DNA of 32,568 nt from positions 1 to 32,568 of the forward strand of contig JBKGZD010000011.1 of assembly GCA_046545795.1 (NCBI GenBank). The letters are read 5' to 3'. Shown here piece after piece: positions 22,207 through 31,130 of this stretch. Below the pieces are notes generated by a model that ran no database searches, was not told the origin of the DNA, and saw nothing but the letters and a program-made list of their open reading frames with translations. The position numbers were made by a program, and so were the translations under genes. The DNA comes from JAGXLC01 sp046545795 (GTDB lineage: Bacteria > Bacteroidota > Bacteroidia > Bacteroidales > UBA12077). How positions within the stretch are numbered: position 1 is the stretch's first letter; each line of letters begins with the position of its first letter.

Positions 22207-24198
22207 ATGAAACAATATATTTTTATTCTTTTAGCGATTTTATTAATAGCAAGTTCCCTGTACGGCCAGTCTAGTTATACCACTAAATCGAAAAAAGCCG
22301 TTGAATATTTTGAGCAGGGGCATCAACAATATAATTTGAGGGAGTACGAATCTGCATTAGAATTTTTGGATAAAGCCATCAATAAGGATGATGAATTTAT
22401 AGAAGCGTATATTGTCAAAGGGCAGGTTTATGAAGCACTTGATAAACTGGAAAAAGCATTGGAAAATTATCATATTGCTACTGGCATTGATCCTGATTTT
22501 CATCCTGCAGTATTTTATAGTATAGGTATGTTGTACCAAAATCTGGGTGAATATGAGAAGGCTAAATCAAGTCTCGAAAGATATCTGGAATTTGAAAATA
22601 TTGGTCCGATATATAAAGAAAAAGCCAGGTTTAGAATTGAGTCATGTGATTATGCAATTGAACAGCTTAAAAATCCGGTGGATTTCGAACCTAAAGATTT
22701 AGGTTACGCCATCAACAGTGAGTATGACGATTATTGGCCTTCAATATCAGCAGATGGAAAGACACTTGTATTCACAAGACTTGTTCCGGTGGAGAGAGAT
22801 GAGGAGTGGGAGAGGGAAATGGAAAACATACCTGAAGAACGGCGACGAATGATAGAAGCAATGAATCCAAAAGAGCAAGAGGATTTTTTTATTAGTTATA
22901 AAACAGACACAGGGTGGTCAGAAGCAAAAAATATAGGTTCTCCTTTAAACACAGATAAGAACGAAGGAGCTCAAAGTTTGTCAGCTGCCGGGCGAACAAT
23001 GTATTTCAGCGCTTGTAACCGTAGTGATGGTAAAGGGAGCTGTGATATCTATGTTTCTTATAAGCAAAACGGGGAATGGAGCGAAGCGGAGAATATTGGT
23101 TCACCGGTAAATACTAAATCATGGGAGTCACAACCTTCCATTTCACCTGATGGGAAAACGTTGTATTTTACCAGTAATCGTTCAGGAGGCAAAGGAAAAA
23201 AGGATATTTGGAAAAGCGTTTTGCAATCTGACAGTACATGGAGTAAACCCGAAAATTTAGGAGACAGCATTAATACTCCTGAGGATGACATGGCTCCCTA
23301 TATCCACAGGGATAATCAAACCCTCTATTTTTCCTCTGATGGTTGGCCCGGAATGGGGGGATTAGATTTATTTAAATCCCGGAAGCTTGAAGATGACAAA
23401 TGGTCGGAGCCTCAGAATCTTGGATATCCAATCAATACACATAAAAATGAAGCTGGTTTTATGGTTAACTCAGTTGGGACTACAGCTTATTATTCGAGTA
23501 ACCGGGAGGACGATGAGGGAGAAAACATCTACAAATTTGAGTTGCCAGAGAAAGCAAGGCCTGTAGCCAGTTCTTATATGCAGGGGAAGGTTTATGACGC
23601 TAACACCCAGGAACCATTACAAGCCCGTTTTGAACTTATCACCCAGGAAGACGAAACGATAATTATGGAATCACACTCCAGTAGGGAGGATGGTGAATTT
23701 CTGGTCTCCATACCAACAAATAATAATTATGTGCTGAATGTTTCAAAAGATGGATATCTGTTTTACTCTGATAATTTTGAAATGAAAGGAGAACATGCAA
23801 TTACAGAACCATTGAGTAAAGATATACCACTGAAACCCATTAAAGAGGGAGAAAAAATAGTTTTAAGGAATGTATTTTATGAGTTAGATTCCTATGAACT
23901 AAAAAACGAATCCAGGGTTGAATTGAACAAACTTTACGATTTGCTTAACAACAATCCGGAAGTGGATATTGAAATATCAGGGCATACGGATAGTATTGGG
24001 ACAAATGAATATAATATTACTCTTTCAGAAAACAGGGCAAAATCTGTTTATAAATATTTGATTAATAAAGGAATAGATGAAAACAGACTGAATTATAAAG
24101 GATATGGAGAAACTGAACCTGTAGCACCCAACAATACACCAGAGGGCAGAGCCCTGAACCGTAGAACAGAAATAAAAGTTATTAATAAAACCGAATGA
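22207..24198 (+). CDS. PorE-like TPR/PD40/CRD/OmpA envelope protein 2
   Basis: A 663-residue exported protein with the same domain order as the one at 13587-15554. A signal peptide ends near LYGQ (about residue 20). TPR repeats span about 28-150. A segment FEPKDLGYAINSEYDDYWPSIS opens a PD40 propeller (about 160-440) with blades such as SPDGKTLYFTSNRSGG and TLYFSSDGWPGMGGLDLF. A carboxypeptidase-regulatory-like domain (about 455-535) leads to the OmpA C-terminal domain (about 555-663), with SGHTDSIG, LSENRAKSVYKYL, RLNYKGYGETEP and NRRTEIKVI. The Asp of HTD and the Arg of LSxxRA needed to bind diaminopimelate are present. Unlike copy 1 there is no acidic insertion near the end. Probably a periplasmic, peptidoglycan-bound scaffold for secretion or surface structures. 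Its 135-base upstream gap shows no clear promoter. Confidence 0.94.
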   Translation: MKQYIFILLAILLIASSLYGQSSYTTKSKKAVEYFEQGHQQYNLREYESALEFLDKAINKDDEFIEAYIVKGQVYEALDKLEKALENYHIATGIDPDFHPAVFYSIGMLYQNLGEYEKAKSSLERYLEFENIGPIYKEKARFRIESCDYAIEQLKNPVDFEPKDLGYAINSEYDDYWPSISADGKTLVFTRLVPVERDEEWEREMENIPEERRRMIEAMNPKEQEDFFISYKTDTGWSEAKNIGSPLNTDKNEGAQSLSAAGRTMYFSACNRSDGKGSCDIYVSYKQNGEWSEAENIGSPVNTKSWESQPSISPDGKTLYFTSNRSGGKGKKDIWKSVLQSDSTWSKPENLGDSINTPEDDMAPYIHRDNQTLYFSSDGWPGMGGLDLFKSRKLEDDKWSEPQNLGYPINTHKNEAGFMVNSVGTTAYYSSNREDDEGENIYKFELPEKARPVASSYMQGKVYDANTQEPLQARFELITQEDETIIMESHSSREDGEFLVSIPTNNNYVLNVSKDGYLFYSDNFEMKGEHAITEPLSKDIPLKPIKEGEKIVLRNVFYELDSYELKNESRVELNKLYDLLNNNPEVDIEISGHTDSIGTNEYNITLSENRAKSVYKYLINKGIDENRLNYKGYGETEPVAPNNTPEGRALNRRTEIKVINKTE

Positions 24199-24316
24199 TT
24201 CAGTAAGAAATATGATTATTGACGGAGAAAGATTACTAGGCAAATTCAGAAATAGAAGTAAATTTCAAAATTGTCATTATTTATGAATGCGCCTTTTTAT
24301 AGCAGAAGTTTTACAT

Positions 24317-25786
24317 TTATTTTTTATTGTAAGAAGATTTATATTGCTCCTCTTTAATATTCATATTGTTTGTTTCGGCTTCTCTTATAAGGTCTTTGAT
24401 TCTGTCAATTTGTTTTTGTTTGTGCACTTCTCTAAGGTTTCTTGCAGTTTCAGTAAAATATTGGTGATTAGAGATAAACTTTAACTGGAGTTTATTCCAT
24501 TCATTCCAATCATTAATTTTATTTTGTGCCTTTAACTCCTTATATAGTGTATTAGATACAGGGATAAAGTCGCTTCTTCCCAGATAGTCCAGGTCTGCAT
24601 CACACATAATTTTTTCCAGTAAATTCTGAGGTTCGGGAGGTATTTTGGTTGCCATAATTAAATCTTCTATTTTTTCAATTTCTTCCTGCTTGTAACCAAA
24701 TTTTGGAAGGTATTCATTCGCCAGTTGGCAACCGTAATATTCATGATTGCTATATCCTACAATATGTCCTGCATCATGGAATAATGCTGCAGTTTTAAGG
24801 AGCAGAATAGCTTCATCGTCTACACCTTCACCGTATCCTATTAATTCCACCTGGTTTATAACATCTATAGTGTGTTTTACATTGTGGTAATATAAATGTT
24901 CTGGCAATTCTTTTTCAAGCCTGTCGAGTATAAGTTCTTGTAGGTCTGTAAATTGCCTTAGCAAATATTTGGTGTGGAAAATATGGTTGGTCTTTTTCCC
25001 TACTTTACGGTTTTCAGAATAAGCTGGTTTTATTCTTTTTAGCCGTAAAATTTCCATGTCCCCCATATATTTGACTGGAATTTTTCCATTGTATTCGCAA
25101 TTAAAATATTGCTGGGTGAGCTCGTATGTTATTAACGAGACATTTACTTCACCTGATTCGCTTGCGGAGGCAATTCTTGTTGCTATATGTACAGTATCAC
25201 CTTTTAAGTCATATGATATTTTTTTTCTCCCATGGAAATTTGCCGTAACCGGGCCGGTATGAATACCTATTCTAAAATCCCAGAATTCTTTTTCCTTTTT
25301 TTTATATTCTTCTTTTAAGTTATTCATGTACTCCTGCATTTCCATGGCAGCCAGCACAACATCTACAGGGTTGGTAATGTTTTTTTGCGGCACTCCTCCA
25401 GCACACATAAATGCATCTCCAATGGTTTTTATTTTTTCTATTTTGTATTTTTTAACGATATTATTGAATTCCAGGGTTATGTTGTCCAGCTCATCCATTA
25501 TATCAGCAGAGGATTTTTCCCGGGCAATTTTTCTGATTCCTTCTACATCTGCATAGAGGACAGTTACCATGTCAAAGCGGAGAGAACTTGTCTGGCTTGG
25601 GTATTTACTACCTTCAGGAAGGTGTTGGTAGGGGACTTTAGCTATTATATTTTCTAAACGTTCTTTTTCTTTTTCTAATCTGTTTTTTTCATTTCCAACT
25701 TCTTTTACTTTTTTTGTTAAAGATTTATTTTCTTTTATAAGTTCTGATATGCGGTATAATAGCTGTTCTTCTTTATGCTTATCCAT
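24317..25786 (-). CDS. Coiled-coil / class III nucleotide cyclase / HD-domain fusion protein
   Basis: A 489-residue cytoplasmic signalling protein. Residues 1-50 are Lys/Glu/Leu-rich and predicted coiled coil. The class III cyclase domain spans about 72-250. Metal aspartates are Asp80 (LYADVEG) and Asp124 (TIGDAFM), the purine-specifying pair is Lys120 and Asp193 (the adenylate-cyclase combination), and Arg204 is the transition-state Arg. The usual Asn of VNxAxR is His200. The HD domain spans about 295-430, with YHNVKH (300-305), FHDAGH (His337-Asp338, His341) and CDADLD (396-398), forming a complete H...HD...D metal site. The YHNxxH motif resembles cyclic nucleotide phosphodiesterases. It may therefore both make and break a cyclic nucleotide, which is inference. 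It is the only minus-strand gene in the right part and is convergent with the PorE-like gene 2. Confidence 0.9.
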   Translation of the reverse strand: MDKHKEEQLLYRISELIKENKSLTKKVKEVGNEKNRLEKEKERLENIIAKVPYQHLPEGSKYPSQTSSLRFDMVTVLYADVEGIRKIAREKSSADIMDELDNITLEFNNIVKKYKIEKIKTIGDAFMCAGGVPQKNITNPVDVVLAAMEMQEYMNNLKEEYKKKEKEFWDFRIGIHTGPVTANFHGRKKISYDLKGDTVHIATRIASASESGEVNVSLITYELTQQYFNCEYNGKIPVKYMGDMEILRLKRIKPAYSENRKVGKKTNHIFHTKYLLRQFTDLQELILDRLEKELPEHLYYHNVKHTIDVINQVELIGYGEGVDDEAILLLKTAALFHDAGHIVGYSNHEYYGCQLANEYLPKFGYKQEEIEKIEDLIMATKIPPEPQNLLEKIMCDADLDYLGRSDFIPVSNTLYKELKAQNKINDWNEWNKLQLKFISNHQYFTETARNLREVHKQKQIDRIKDLIREAETNNMNIKEEQYKSSYNKK

Positions 25787-25884
25787 AATAATTTATTCCC
25801 AGTTGCTTTACTTAAACCTAACGTAATAATTGGAAATTGGTTTAAAAAAAAATGAAAAATTTCACTGCAATTTTGACAATCTTG

Positions 25885-25892
25885 TATATTTG
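25885..25892 (+). promoter_or_regulatory. Candidate -7 promoter element for the M49-like peptidase gene
   Basis: TATATTTG matches TAnnTTTG exactly, 92 bases before the ATG at 25985, in the divergent gap with the cyclase/HD gene. A TTTTGACA lies only 9 bases upstream, which is too close for a normal -33 element. Confidence 0.4.
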
Positions 25893-25984
25893 TTACGTAT
25901 CTTGCAATTTTTACTTATTTCATATTATTTGAGGAATAGGTATAAATTTTCAGGTTAACTATTTAAAAATTTAAATGTATTGCT

Positions 25985-27646
25985 ATGAGTAAAAAATTGT
26001 TTCAACTTTTTAGCGTTTTATTGGTTACTGCCTTAGTGTTAAACGGGTGTCAAGAAGCCCGGGAAAAAGAAGATAATATGGCATCAAGACCAATGAGTGA
26101 AATTCAAAAAAAGGTTAATGAATTTGTAGAAGTAGAATTAAAGTCAGACATTTCTCATTTAAGTGAAGATCAAAAAGAAATGTTATCGTATCTTTTTGAT
26201 GCAGCAGAAATTATGGATGACATTTTTTGGAAACAAGCGTTTGGGGATAAAGATGAGTTGCTTAACGCAATTGAAAATGAGGATTTAAAAAAGTTTGTTC
26301 ATATTAATTACGGGCCATGGGAAAGATTAAATGACAACAAGCCTTTTGTTAAAGGTTATGAAGAAAAACCCGAAGGTGCTAACTTTTATCCTGAGGATAT
26401 GACAAAAGAGGAATTTGAAAATTTTGATGATGAGGATAAGTCTAGTTTGTATACAATAGTCAGAAGAAACGAAGAAGGTGACCTAATAACGATCCCTTAT
26501 AGTGAAGCATACAAAGATAAACATGAGAAAGCAGCTGAATTACTGAAGAAAGCTGCAGAATTGGCGGAAAATGAAAGTTTTAAAAACTATTTAAAATTAA
26601 GGGCAGAAGCACTAGTAACAGACGAGTATCTGGATTCAGATATGGCATGGATGGATGTTAAAGATAATGATGTGGATTTTGTTGTAGGGCCAATTGAAAA
26701 TTATGAAGATGGACTTTATGGTTATAAAGCTGCTCATGAGGCTTTTATATTGATTAAAGACCATGAATGGACAGAGAAGCTGGAAAAATTCAGTAAGTTA
26801 TTACCCGAACTACAAGAAAGCCTACCGGTGGACAAGGAATATAAACAGGAAAAACCCGGTATTGATTCTGACCTGGGAGTTTATGAAGCAGTATTTTATG
26901 CAGGAGACTGTAATGCAGGAAGCAAAACAATTGCAATTAACCTTCCTAATGATGAGCGTGTACATAAGGAGAAAGGTAGCCGGAAACTTCAGCTTAAAAA
27001 TTCGATGAAATATAAATTTGATAAAATTCTGGTACCAATCAGTGAGGTATTGATTGATGAGTCGCAGCGGGAATATATAAAATTTGATGCATTTTTTGAA
27101 AATACCATGTTTCATGAAGTGGCCCATGGTCTGGGTATTAAAGAGACAATTACAGACAAAGGAACAGTCAGAAAAGCATTAAAGGAATATTACAGCCCTG
27201 TTGAGGAGAGTAAAGCAGACATTATTGGACTTTACCTGGTTAAACAACTTTCTGAAATGGGAGAATTGGAAGATAAAGAGCTGAAAGATAATTATGTCAC
27301 CTTCATGGCTAGTATATTCCGTTCAATTCGTTTTGGTGCTGCCAGTTCACACGGAAAAGCAAACATGATGAGATTCAATTATTTTAAAGATCAGGGCGCT
27401 TTTACTCGTGATGAAGAAACCGGAACTTATAAGGTTGATTTTGATAAGATGACAGAAGCCATGAATACATTGGGCGAGAAGATTTTAACAATGCAGGGTG
27501 ATGGTGATTACGAGGCGGCTGAAAAAATGGTTAAAGAAAATGCAAAAATAAAAGAAACACTTCAGAAAGATCTTGACAGACTGACTGAAGAGGGAGTACC
27601 AAGAGATATAAGATTTAAACAAGGTAAGGATATCCTTGGATTATAA
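25985..27646 (+). CDS. M49-like zinc metallopeptidase lipoprotein
   Basis: A 553-residue predicted lipoprotein; the signal ends at Cys22 (LVLNGC). Near residue 376 it has FHEVAHGLG, an HExxH zinc site, and about 30 residues later EESKADIIGLY, which corresponds to the EExxAD motif that supplies the third zinc ligand in dipeptidyl-peptidase III (family M49). Classical M49 has HExxxH, one residue longer; HEVAH here is the shorter form. The family assignment is by motif order and overall length (550 against about 550-720). The N-terminal half is helical and acidic. It is most likely anchored in the envelope and cleaves dipeptides or short peptides. It is followed by a terminator and appears monocistronic. 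Confidence 0.85.
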   Translation: MSKKLFQLFSVLLVTALVLNGCQEAREKEDNMASRPMSEIQKKVNEFVEVELKSDISHLSEDQKEMLSYLFDAAEIMDDIFWKQAFGDKDELLNAIENEDLKKFVHINYGPWERLNDNKPFVKGYEEKPEGANFYPEDMTKEEFENFDDEDKSSLYTIVRRNEEGDLITIPYSEAYKDKHEKAAELLKKAAELAENESFKNYLKLRAEALVTDEYLDSDMAWMDVKDNDVDFVVGPIENYEDGLYGYKAAHEAFILIKDHEWTEKLEKFSKLLPELQESLPVDKEYKQEKPGIDSDLGVYEAVFYAGDCNAGSKTIAINLPNDERVHKEKGSRKLQLKNSMKYKFDKILVPISEVLIDESQREYIKFDAFFENTMFHEVAHGLGIKETITDKGTVRKALKEYYSPVEESKADIIGLYLVKQLSEMGELEDKELKDNYVTFMASIFRSIRFGAASSHGKANMMRFNYFKDQGAFTRDEETGTYKVDFDKMTEAMNTLGEKILTMQGDGDYEAAEKMVKENAKIKETLQKDLDRLTEEGVPRDIRFKQGKDILGL

Positions 27647-27669
27647 TTCGACGTTTATTTTCTGAATTT

Positions 27670-27698
27670 AAAGCCTGCCTTTTAGGTGGGCTTTAATT
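27670..27698 (+). terminator. Terminator after the M49-like peptidase gene
   Basis: AAAGCCTGCC (27670-27679) pairs with GGTGGGCTTT (27685-27694) through ten pairs, two of them G-U, around a 5-base loop. The following T-tract is short and interrupted, so efficiency is uncertain. Confidence 0.7.
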
Positions 27699-27736
27699 GT
27701 ATGTGTTAAGATGATTTTGATTTGTTAAGAAATAGT

Positions 27737-27744
27737 TAACTTTG
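27737..27744 (+). promoter_or_regulatory. Candidate -7 promoter element for the Omp85-like gene
   Basis: TAACTTTG matches TAnnTTTG. A TTTG at 27716-27719 is 17 bases upstream, slightly short of the usual spacing. The ATG is 70 bases downstream. Confidence 0.4.
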
Positions 27745-27813
27745 TAATTGATAGATAGGCTTTTCTGGTACGGTAGGATTCGGTTTTGGTTGAAATAGAA
27801 AGTAAATTTATAT

Positions 27814-29754
27814 ATGCTTTGCTATAGTGAATATTGCAGATTTTATCTCATCATCACCATTTTCATATTGATGATTTTGTTGCTCTTGTTCCCACTTTCT
27901 GGCCATTCACAAATTGCAGTATCCGATACGGTAGAAGAGCATCCTGTAGTATCAGATTCTTTATCAGATTCAGATTCTGTTAAGTTTCATATTAGGAAAG
28001 AAGTGTTAAAGGAATCCCATGGTTTTTATGATACTATCAGGAATAAAGCTTCAAGAAACAGTATTTTACAATCGCTGTACGACTTAATTTTTGTCCAATC
28101 CCGGGAAGATGACCTTTTAAGTGATAGTACCACTATTGATGAAATTGCAAATCCTTTTGATGTTTTTGCAGGCAAAATGATCGACAGTATAAAGTTTCAT
28201 CAACTGGATGTATTTGGGGCTTCGGTTGATGATACATTGTTCCAGGATATTGCCTGGTATAAAGAAGTCGGTAACTGGATGCACATTACAACCCGGAAAC
28301 ATATTCTTCGGGACAATATATTATTTAGTGAAGGCGATAATATTGATCCATTGTTAATTGCAGATAGTGAGAGACTATTAAGACGGCTTCCATACCTTAA
28401 AGATGCCAGAATATTAATTGAAGAACATCCTGTAGAGAAAAAAAGGGTTAATGTAATAGTAATAACACAAGATGTGTGGTCTAAGGGATTTAATCTGGAT
28501 CTTTCAGGACTGGATGCTGGTGAAATTGATGTATACGATAACAATATTTTTGGTATTGGACATAAATTACAGAATGATTTGATCTTTGATTACTTTAAAA
28601 CAGGCAATCCCGGATTTAGAACCTTATACCGGGTCGATAATATAGCAGGAACATTTATTAACAGCAGGTTAACATATATGGATGCATTTGATGATAAACA
28701 ATATGGTTTGGAAGCATCCAGAGATTTTTTTTCTTATAAAACAAACTGGGTAGGTGGCTTAAAAGCTTATAAATACGAAACCCGTAAAAACATAAGGAAA
28801 ACAGATACAATCCTTTATAACACACCGCTAGACTATATTGACCATGATTTCTGGCTGGGATATGGGTTGCCTGTTTCTTCGGAAAGCAGGCTGTTTAAAA
28901 ATCGTAACAGGATTGTTCTTGCTTTACGATATAAGAGGAGTAAGTTTTTTGAAGGTCCTGATGTACGGGAAAGATATAATTACCCTTTTCATAATCATCA
29001 TATCTTTCTTGCAAATTTGAGTTTTTCAAGACAGAATTATTACACGAGTTCCCTGATGTATGGCTTTGGGAGAACAGAAGATATTCCCGTTGGTGACCTT
29101 TTTGGGTATACTTTTGGATGGGAGATTGATGAATTTTTTAAAAGATTTTATACAGGACTCAATTTTCGCCACGGAGAATTTTTTTCCAACTTTGGTTATA
29201 TATCGAATAATTTAGACTTTGGAGGATTTATTTATAAAAACAATTTCGAACAAGGAGTATTTAATTTCCGGTCAAAATATATTAGTAAATTATTCCATGT
29301 TAAAAACCTAAAAATAAGGCAATTCGTGGATTTTAATTATAAGTGCGGAATAGAGCGTTTTGATGATGAATTCATTACTTTTAATCCATCGATGGATATT
29401 CGGGGCTTTTCAAGAGCCGATTTAACCGGAAAACAAAAGTTAGTAATGAAATTTGAAACTGTTGGATTTACCAATCTTTTTTATTACGGTTTTAGGTTTG
29501 CATTTTACGGATTTGCTGATATAGGTTTTATAGGAAGAGAGAATAAACTAATCTTTGAGAATCCTATGCAACATGGCTTTGGAATTGGTATGCGAGTGCG
29601 CAATGAAAACCTTGTCTTTAATACTTTACAGATTCGCCTGGGGTATTATCCTAACTTATCACCCACAAATAACCTCCTGTTTAGAATTTCAGGGGAAAAA
29701 TCTTTCCGTCCTTATGAATATAACCCATCTATGCCGGATATGGTTGAGTATTAA
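27814..29754 (+). CDS. Omp85-type outer-membrane protein with a POTRA domain and beta-barrel
   Basis: A 646-residue exported protein. The long hydrophobic N-terminus ends at GHSQ (about residue 33), a signal peptide. A Ser/Asp-rich linker (about 35-60) follows. Residues about 121-222 read as a POTRA domain: an ITTRKHILRDNILFSEGDNID strand-helix, a SERLLRRLPYLKDARILIEE helix-strand, and VNVIVITQDVWS as the last strand. The rest alternates aromatic and polar residues in short beta strands, as expected for a barrel, and the FAFYGFADIGFIG stretch near 565-578 resembles late barrel strands of Omp85 proteins. With one visible POTRA it is more like TamA/FpvA-type or specialised Bacteroidetes Omp85 proteins than BamA (five). 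It could insert or export other envelope proteins, but the client is unknown. The protein does not end in a terminal aromatic beta-signal of the simplest kind; the last residues are DMVEY. Confidence 0.8.
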   Translation: MLCYSEYCRFYLIITIFILMILLLLFPLSGHSQIAVSDTVEEHPVVSDSLSDSDSVKFHIRKEVLKESHGFYDTIRNKASRNSILQSLYDLIFVQSREDDLLSDSTTIDEIANPFDVFAGKMIDSIKFHQLDVFGASVDDTLFQDIAWYKEVGNWMHITTRKHILRDNILFSEGDNIDPLLIADSERLLRRLPYLKDARILIEEHPVEKKRVNVIVITQDVWSKGFNLDLSGLDAGEIDVYDNNIFGIGHKLQNDLIFDYFKTGNPGFRTLYRVDNIAGTFINSRLTYMDAFDDKQYGLEASRDFFSYKTNWVGGLKAYKYETRKNIRKTDTILYNTPLDYIDHDFWLGYGLPVSSESRLFKNRNRIVLALRYKRSKFFEGPDVRERYNYPFHNHHIFLANLSFSRQNYYTSSLMYGFGRTEDIPVGDLFGYTFGWEIDEFFKRFYTGLNFRHGEFFSNFGYISNNLDFGGFIYKNNFEQGVFNFRSKYISKLFHVKNLKIRQFVDFNYKCGIERFDDEFITFNPSMDIRGFSRADLTGKQKLVMKFETVGFTNLFYYGFRFAFYGFADIGFIGRENKLIFENPMQHGFGIGMRVRNENLVFNTLQIRLGYYPNLSPTNNLLFRISGEKSFRPYEYNPSMPDMVEY

Positions 29755-29809
29755 TAAATATGCGTATTTTTATTGCTCGATTTAAACATTGAACTTGCAG
29801 TGCTTTTTG

Positions 29810-29817
29810 TATTTTTG
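29810..29817 (+). promoter_or_regulatory. Candidate -7 promoter element immediately before pabB
   Basis: TATTTTTG matches TAnnTTTG and ends only four bases before the ATG at 29822. A start of transcription 5-7 bases further on would produce an essentially leaderless mRNA. It also shows that the upstream TTG at 29789 is unlikely to be the start. Confidence 0.45.
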
Positions 29818-29821
29818 TCTT

Positions 29822-31126
29822 ATGCGTGAAACGATTGAAATAAATATTGATAACAGTTTGCTATTTAAGAAGCAGCTTCTGGAATGGGGAAGGGGACAAG
29901 AGTATTTTCTTCTTCTTGATAGTCACCACTTTGCAGGTAATACTTCAAATAATAATTATCATTATGATTTTCTTGCAGCTTTTGGGCAAATGGACCATAT
30001 CAAGGCGGATGAAAACAATGGATTTGCTGAACTGGAGAATTTTCTGAAAACTAAGAATGATTGGGCTTTTGGTTACTTTACTTATGATCTGAAAAATGAA
30101 GTAGAAGCGCTGCAATCTTTAAATACTGATAATCTTGGTTTTCCTGCTTTGTATTTTTTTCAGCCAGAATGTGTTATTGTTTCAGAGAATCAATCTGTTG
30201 TATTGCATTTCCTGCCTGGAAAAGAGACATATGATTTTTATGCAGATTTGATGGAGAGGATAAAAAATATTCAACCAGGGAAACCATCCGTTATTTCATC
30301 TTCTGTGAATATACAAAACCGGTTTGCGAAAGAAGAATATCTGGAGACGGTTACGAACCTTAAGCATCATATCAAACGAGGAGATATTTATGAGATTAAT
30401 TTTTGCCAGGAATTTTATGATTTTACTTCAATAGACCCTTTTGATGTTTATTCCCGACTGGAGAATATATCTCCGGCTCCTTTCTCTTGTTTCTGTAAAT
30501 ATGATGATAAATACATACTTTCTTCCAGTCCTGAGCGGTTTATGAAAAAAACAGGGAATAAAGTTGTTTCTCAACCTATAAAGGGCACTGCAAAAAGAGG
30601 AGATACCGAAAGGCAGGATAATGAGCTCAGAGAGAAATTGTATAATGATAAGAAGGAGAAAGCTGAAAACGTTATGATTGTAGATTTGGTCAGAAACGAC
30701 TTGTCTCGTGTTGCACTTTCCGGTAGCGTAAAGGTGGAGGAATTGTTTGGCATTTATACCTTTGAACATGTTCACCAAATGATTTCAACAATTTCCTGTG
30801 AGATAAATCCTGATGATTATTTAGAAGTAATCAAAAAAAGTTTCCCGATGGGTTCCATGACAGGAGCTCCAAAAGTAAAAGCAATGCAACTTATAGAAAA
30901 ATATGAAAGAACGAAAAGGGGTGTTTTTTCAGGTTCCGTGGGCTATTTTACACCGGAGAAAGATTTTGATTTTAACGTCATTATTCGTACAATTCTGTAT
31001 AATTCATCCAGAAATTATGTATCTTATTCAGTCGGAGGGGCGATTACTCATTTAGCAAATCCCCAAAGTGAGTTCGAAGAATGTAATATAAAGTCTGCAG
31101 CCATGAAAAAAGTGCTTAATAATTAG
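29822..31126 (+). CDS. pabB: Aminodeoxychorismate synthase component I
   Basis: A 434-residue chorismate-using enzyme that makes 4-amino-4-deoxychorismate for folate synthesis. The C-terminal chorismate-binding domain is complete: HIKRGDIYEINFCQEF, SSPERF, QPIKGTAKRG, VDLVRNDLSRVA, FEHVHQMIST, FPMGSMTGAPKVKAMQLIE, GVFSGSVGYF, and GGAITHLANPQSEFEEC. Lys254 in PIKGT is the covalent-catalysis lysine that distinguishes PabB from anthranilate synthase TrpE, which has Ala there. The reading frame extends upstream to a TTG at 29789, but the ATG at 29822 is preferred, because a -7 promoter element lies between. tilS starts four bases after its stop, so the two are co-transcribed. No glutamine amidotransferase partner is seen in the window. 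Confidence 0.92.
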   Translation: MRETIEINIDNSLLFKKQLLEWGRGQEYFLLLDSHHFAGNTSNNNYHYDFLAAFGQMDHIKADENNGFAELENFLKTKNDWAFGYFTYDLKNEVEALQSLNTDNLGFPALYFFQPECVIVSENQSVVLHFLPGKETYDFYADLMERIKNIQPGKPSVISSSVNIQNRFAKEEYLETVTNLKHHIKRGDIYEINFCQEFYDFTSIDPFDVYSRLENISPAPFSCFCKYDDKYILSSSPERFMKKTGNKVVSQPIKGTAKRGDTERQDNELREKLYNDKKEKAENVMIVDLVRNDLSRVALSGSVKVEELFGIYTFEHVHQMISTISCEINPDDYLEVIKKSFPMGSMTGAPKVKAMQLIEKYERTKRGVFSGSVGYFTPEKDFDFNVIIRTILYNSSRNYVSYSVGGAITHLANPQSEFEECNIKSAAMKKVLNN

Positions 31127-31130
31127 GTCT

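Noticed and set aside
29789..29821. Extended N-terminus of PabB from a TTG at 29789
   Set aside because: A TAnnTTTG element sits between the TTG and the ATG at 29822, and the extra residues (Cys/Phe-rich) are atypical.
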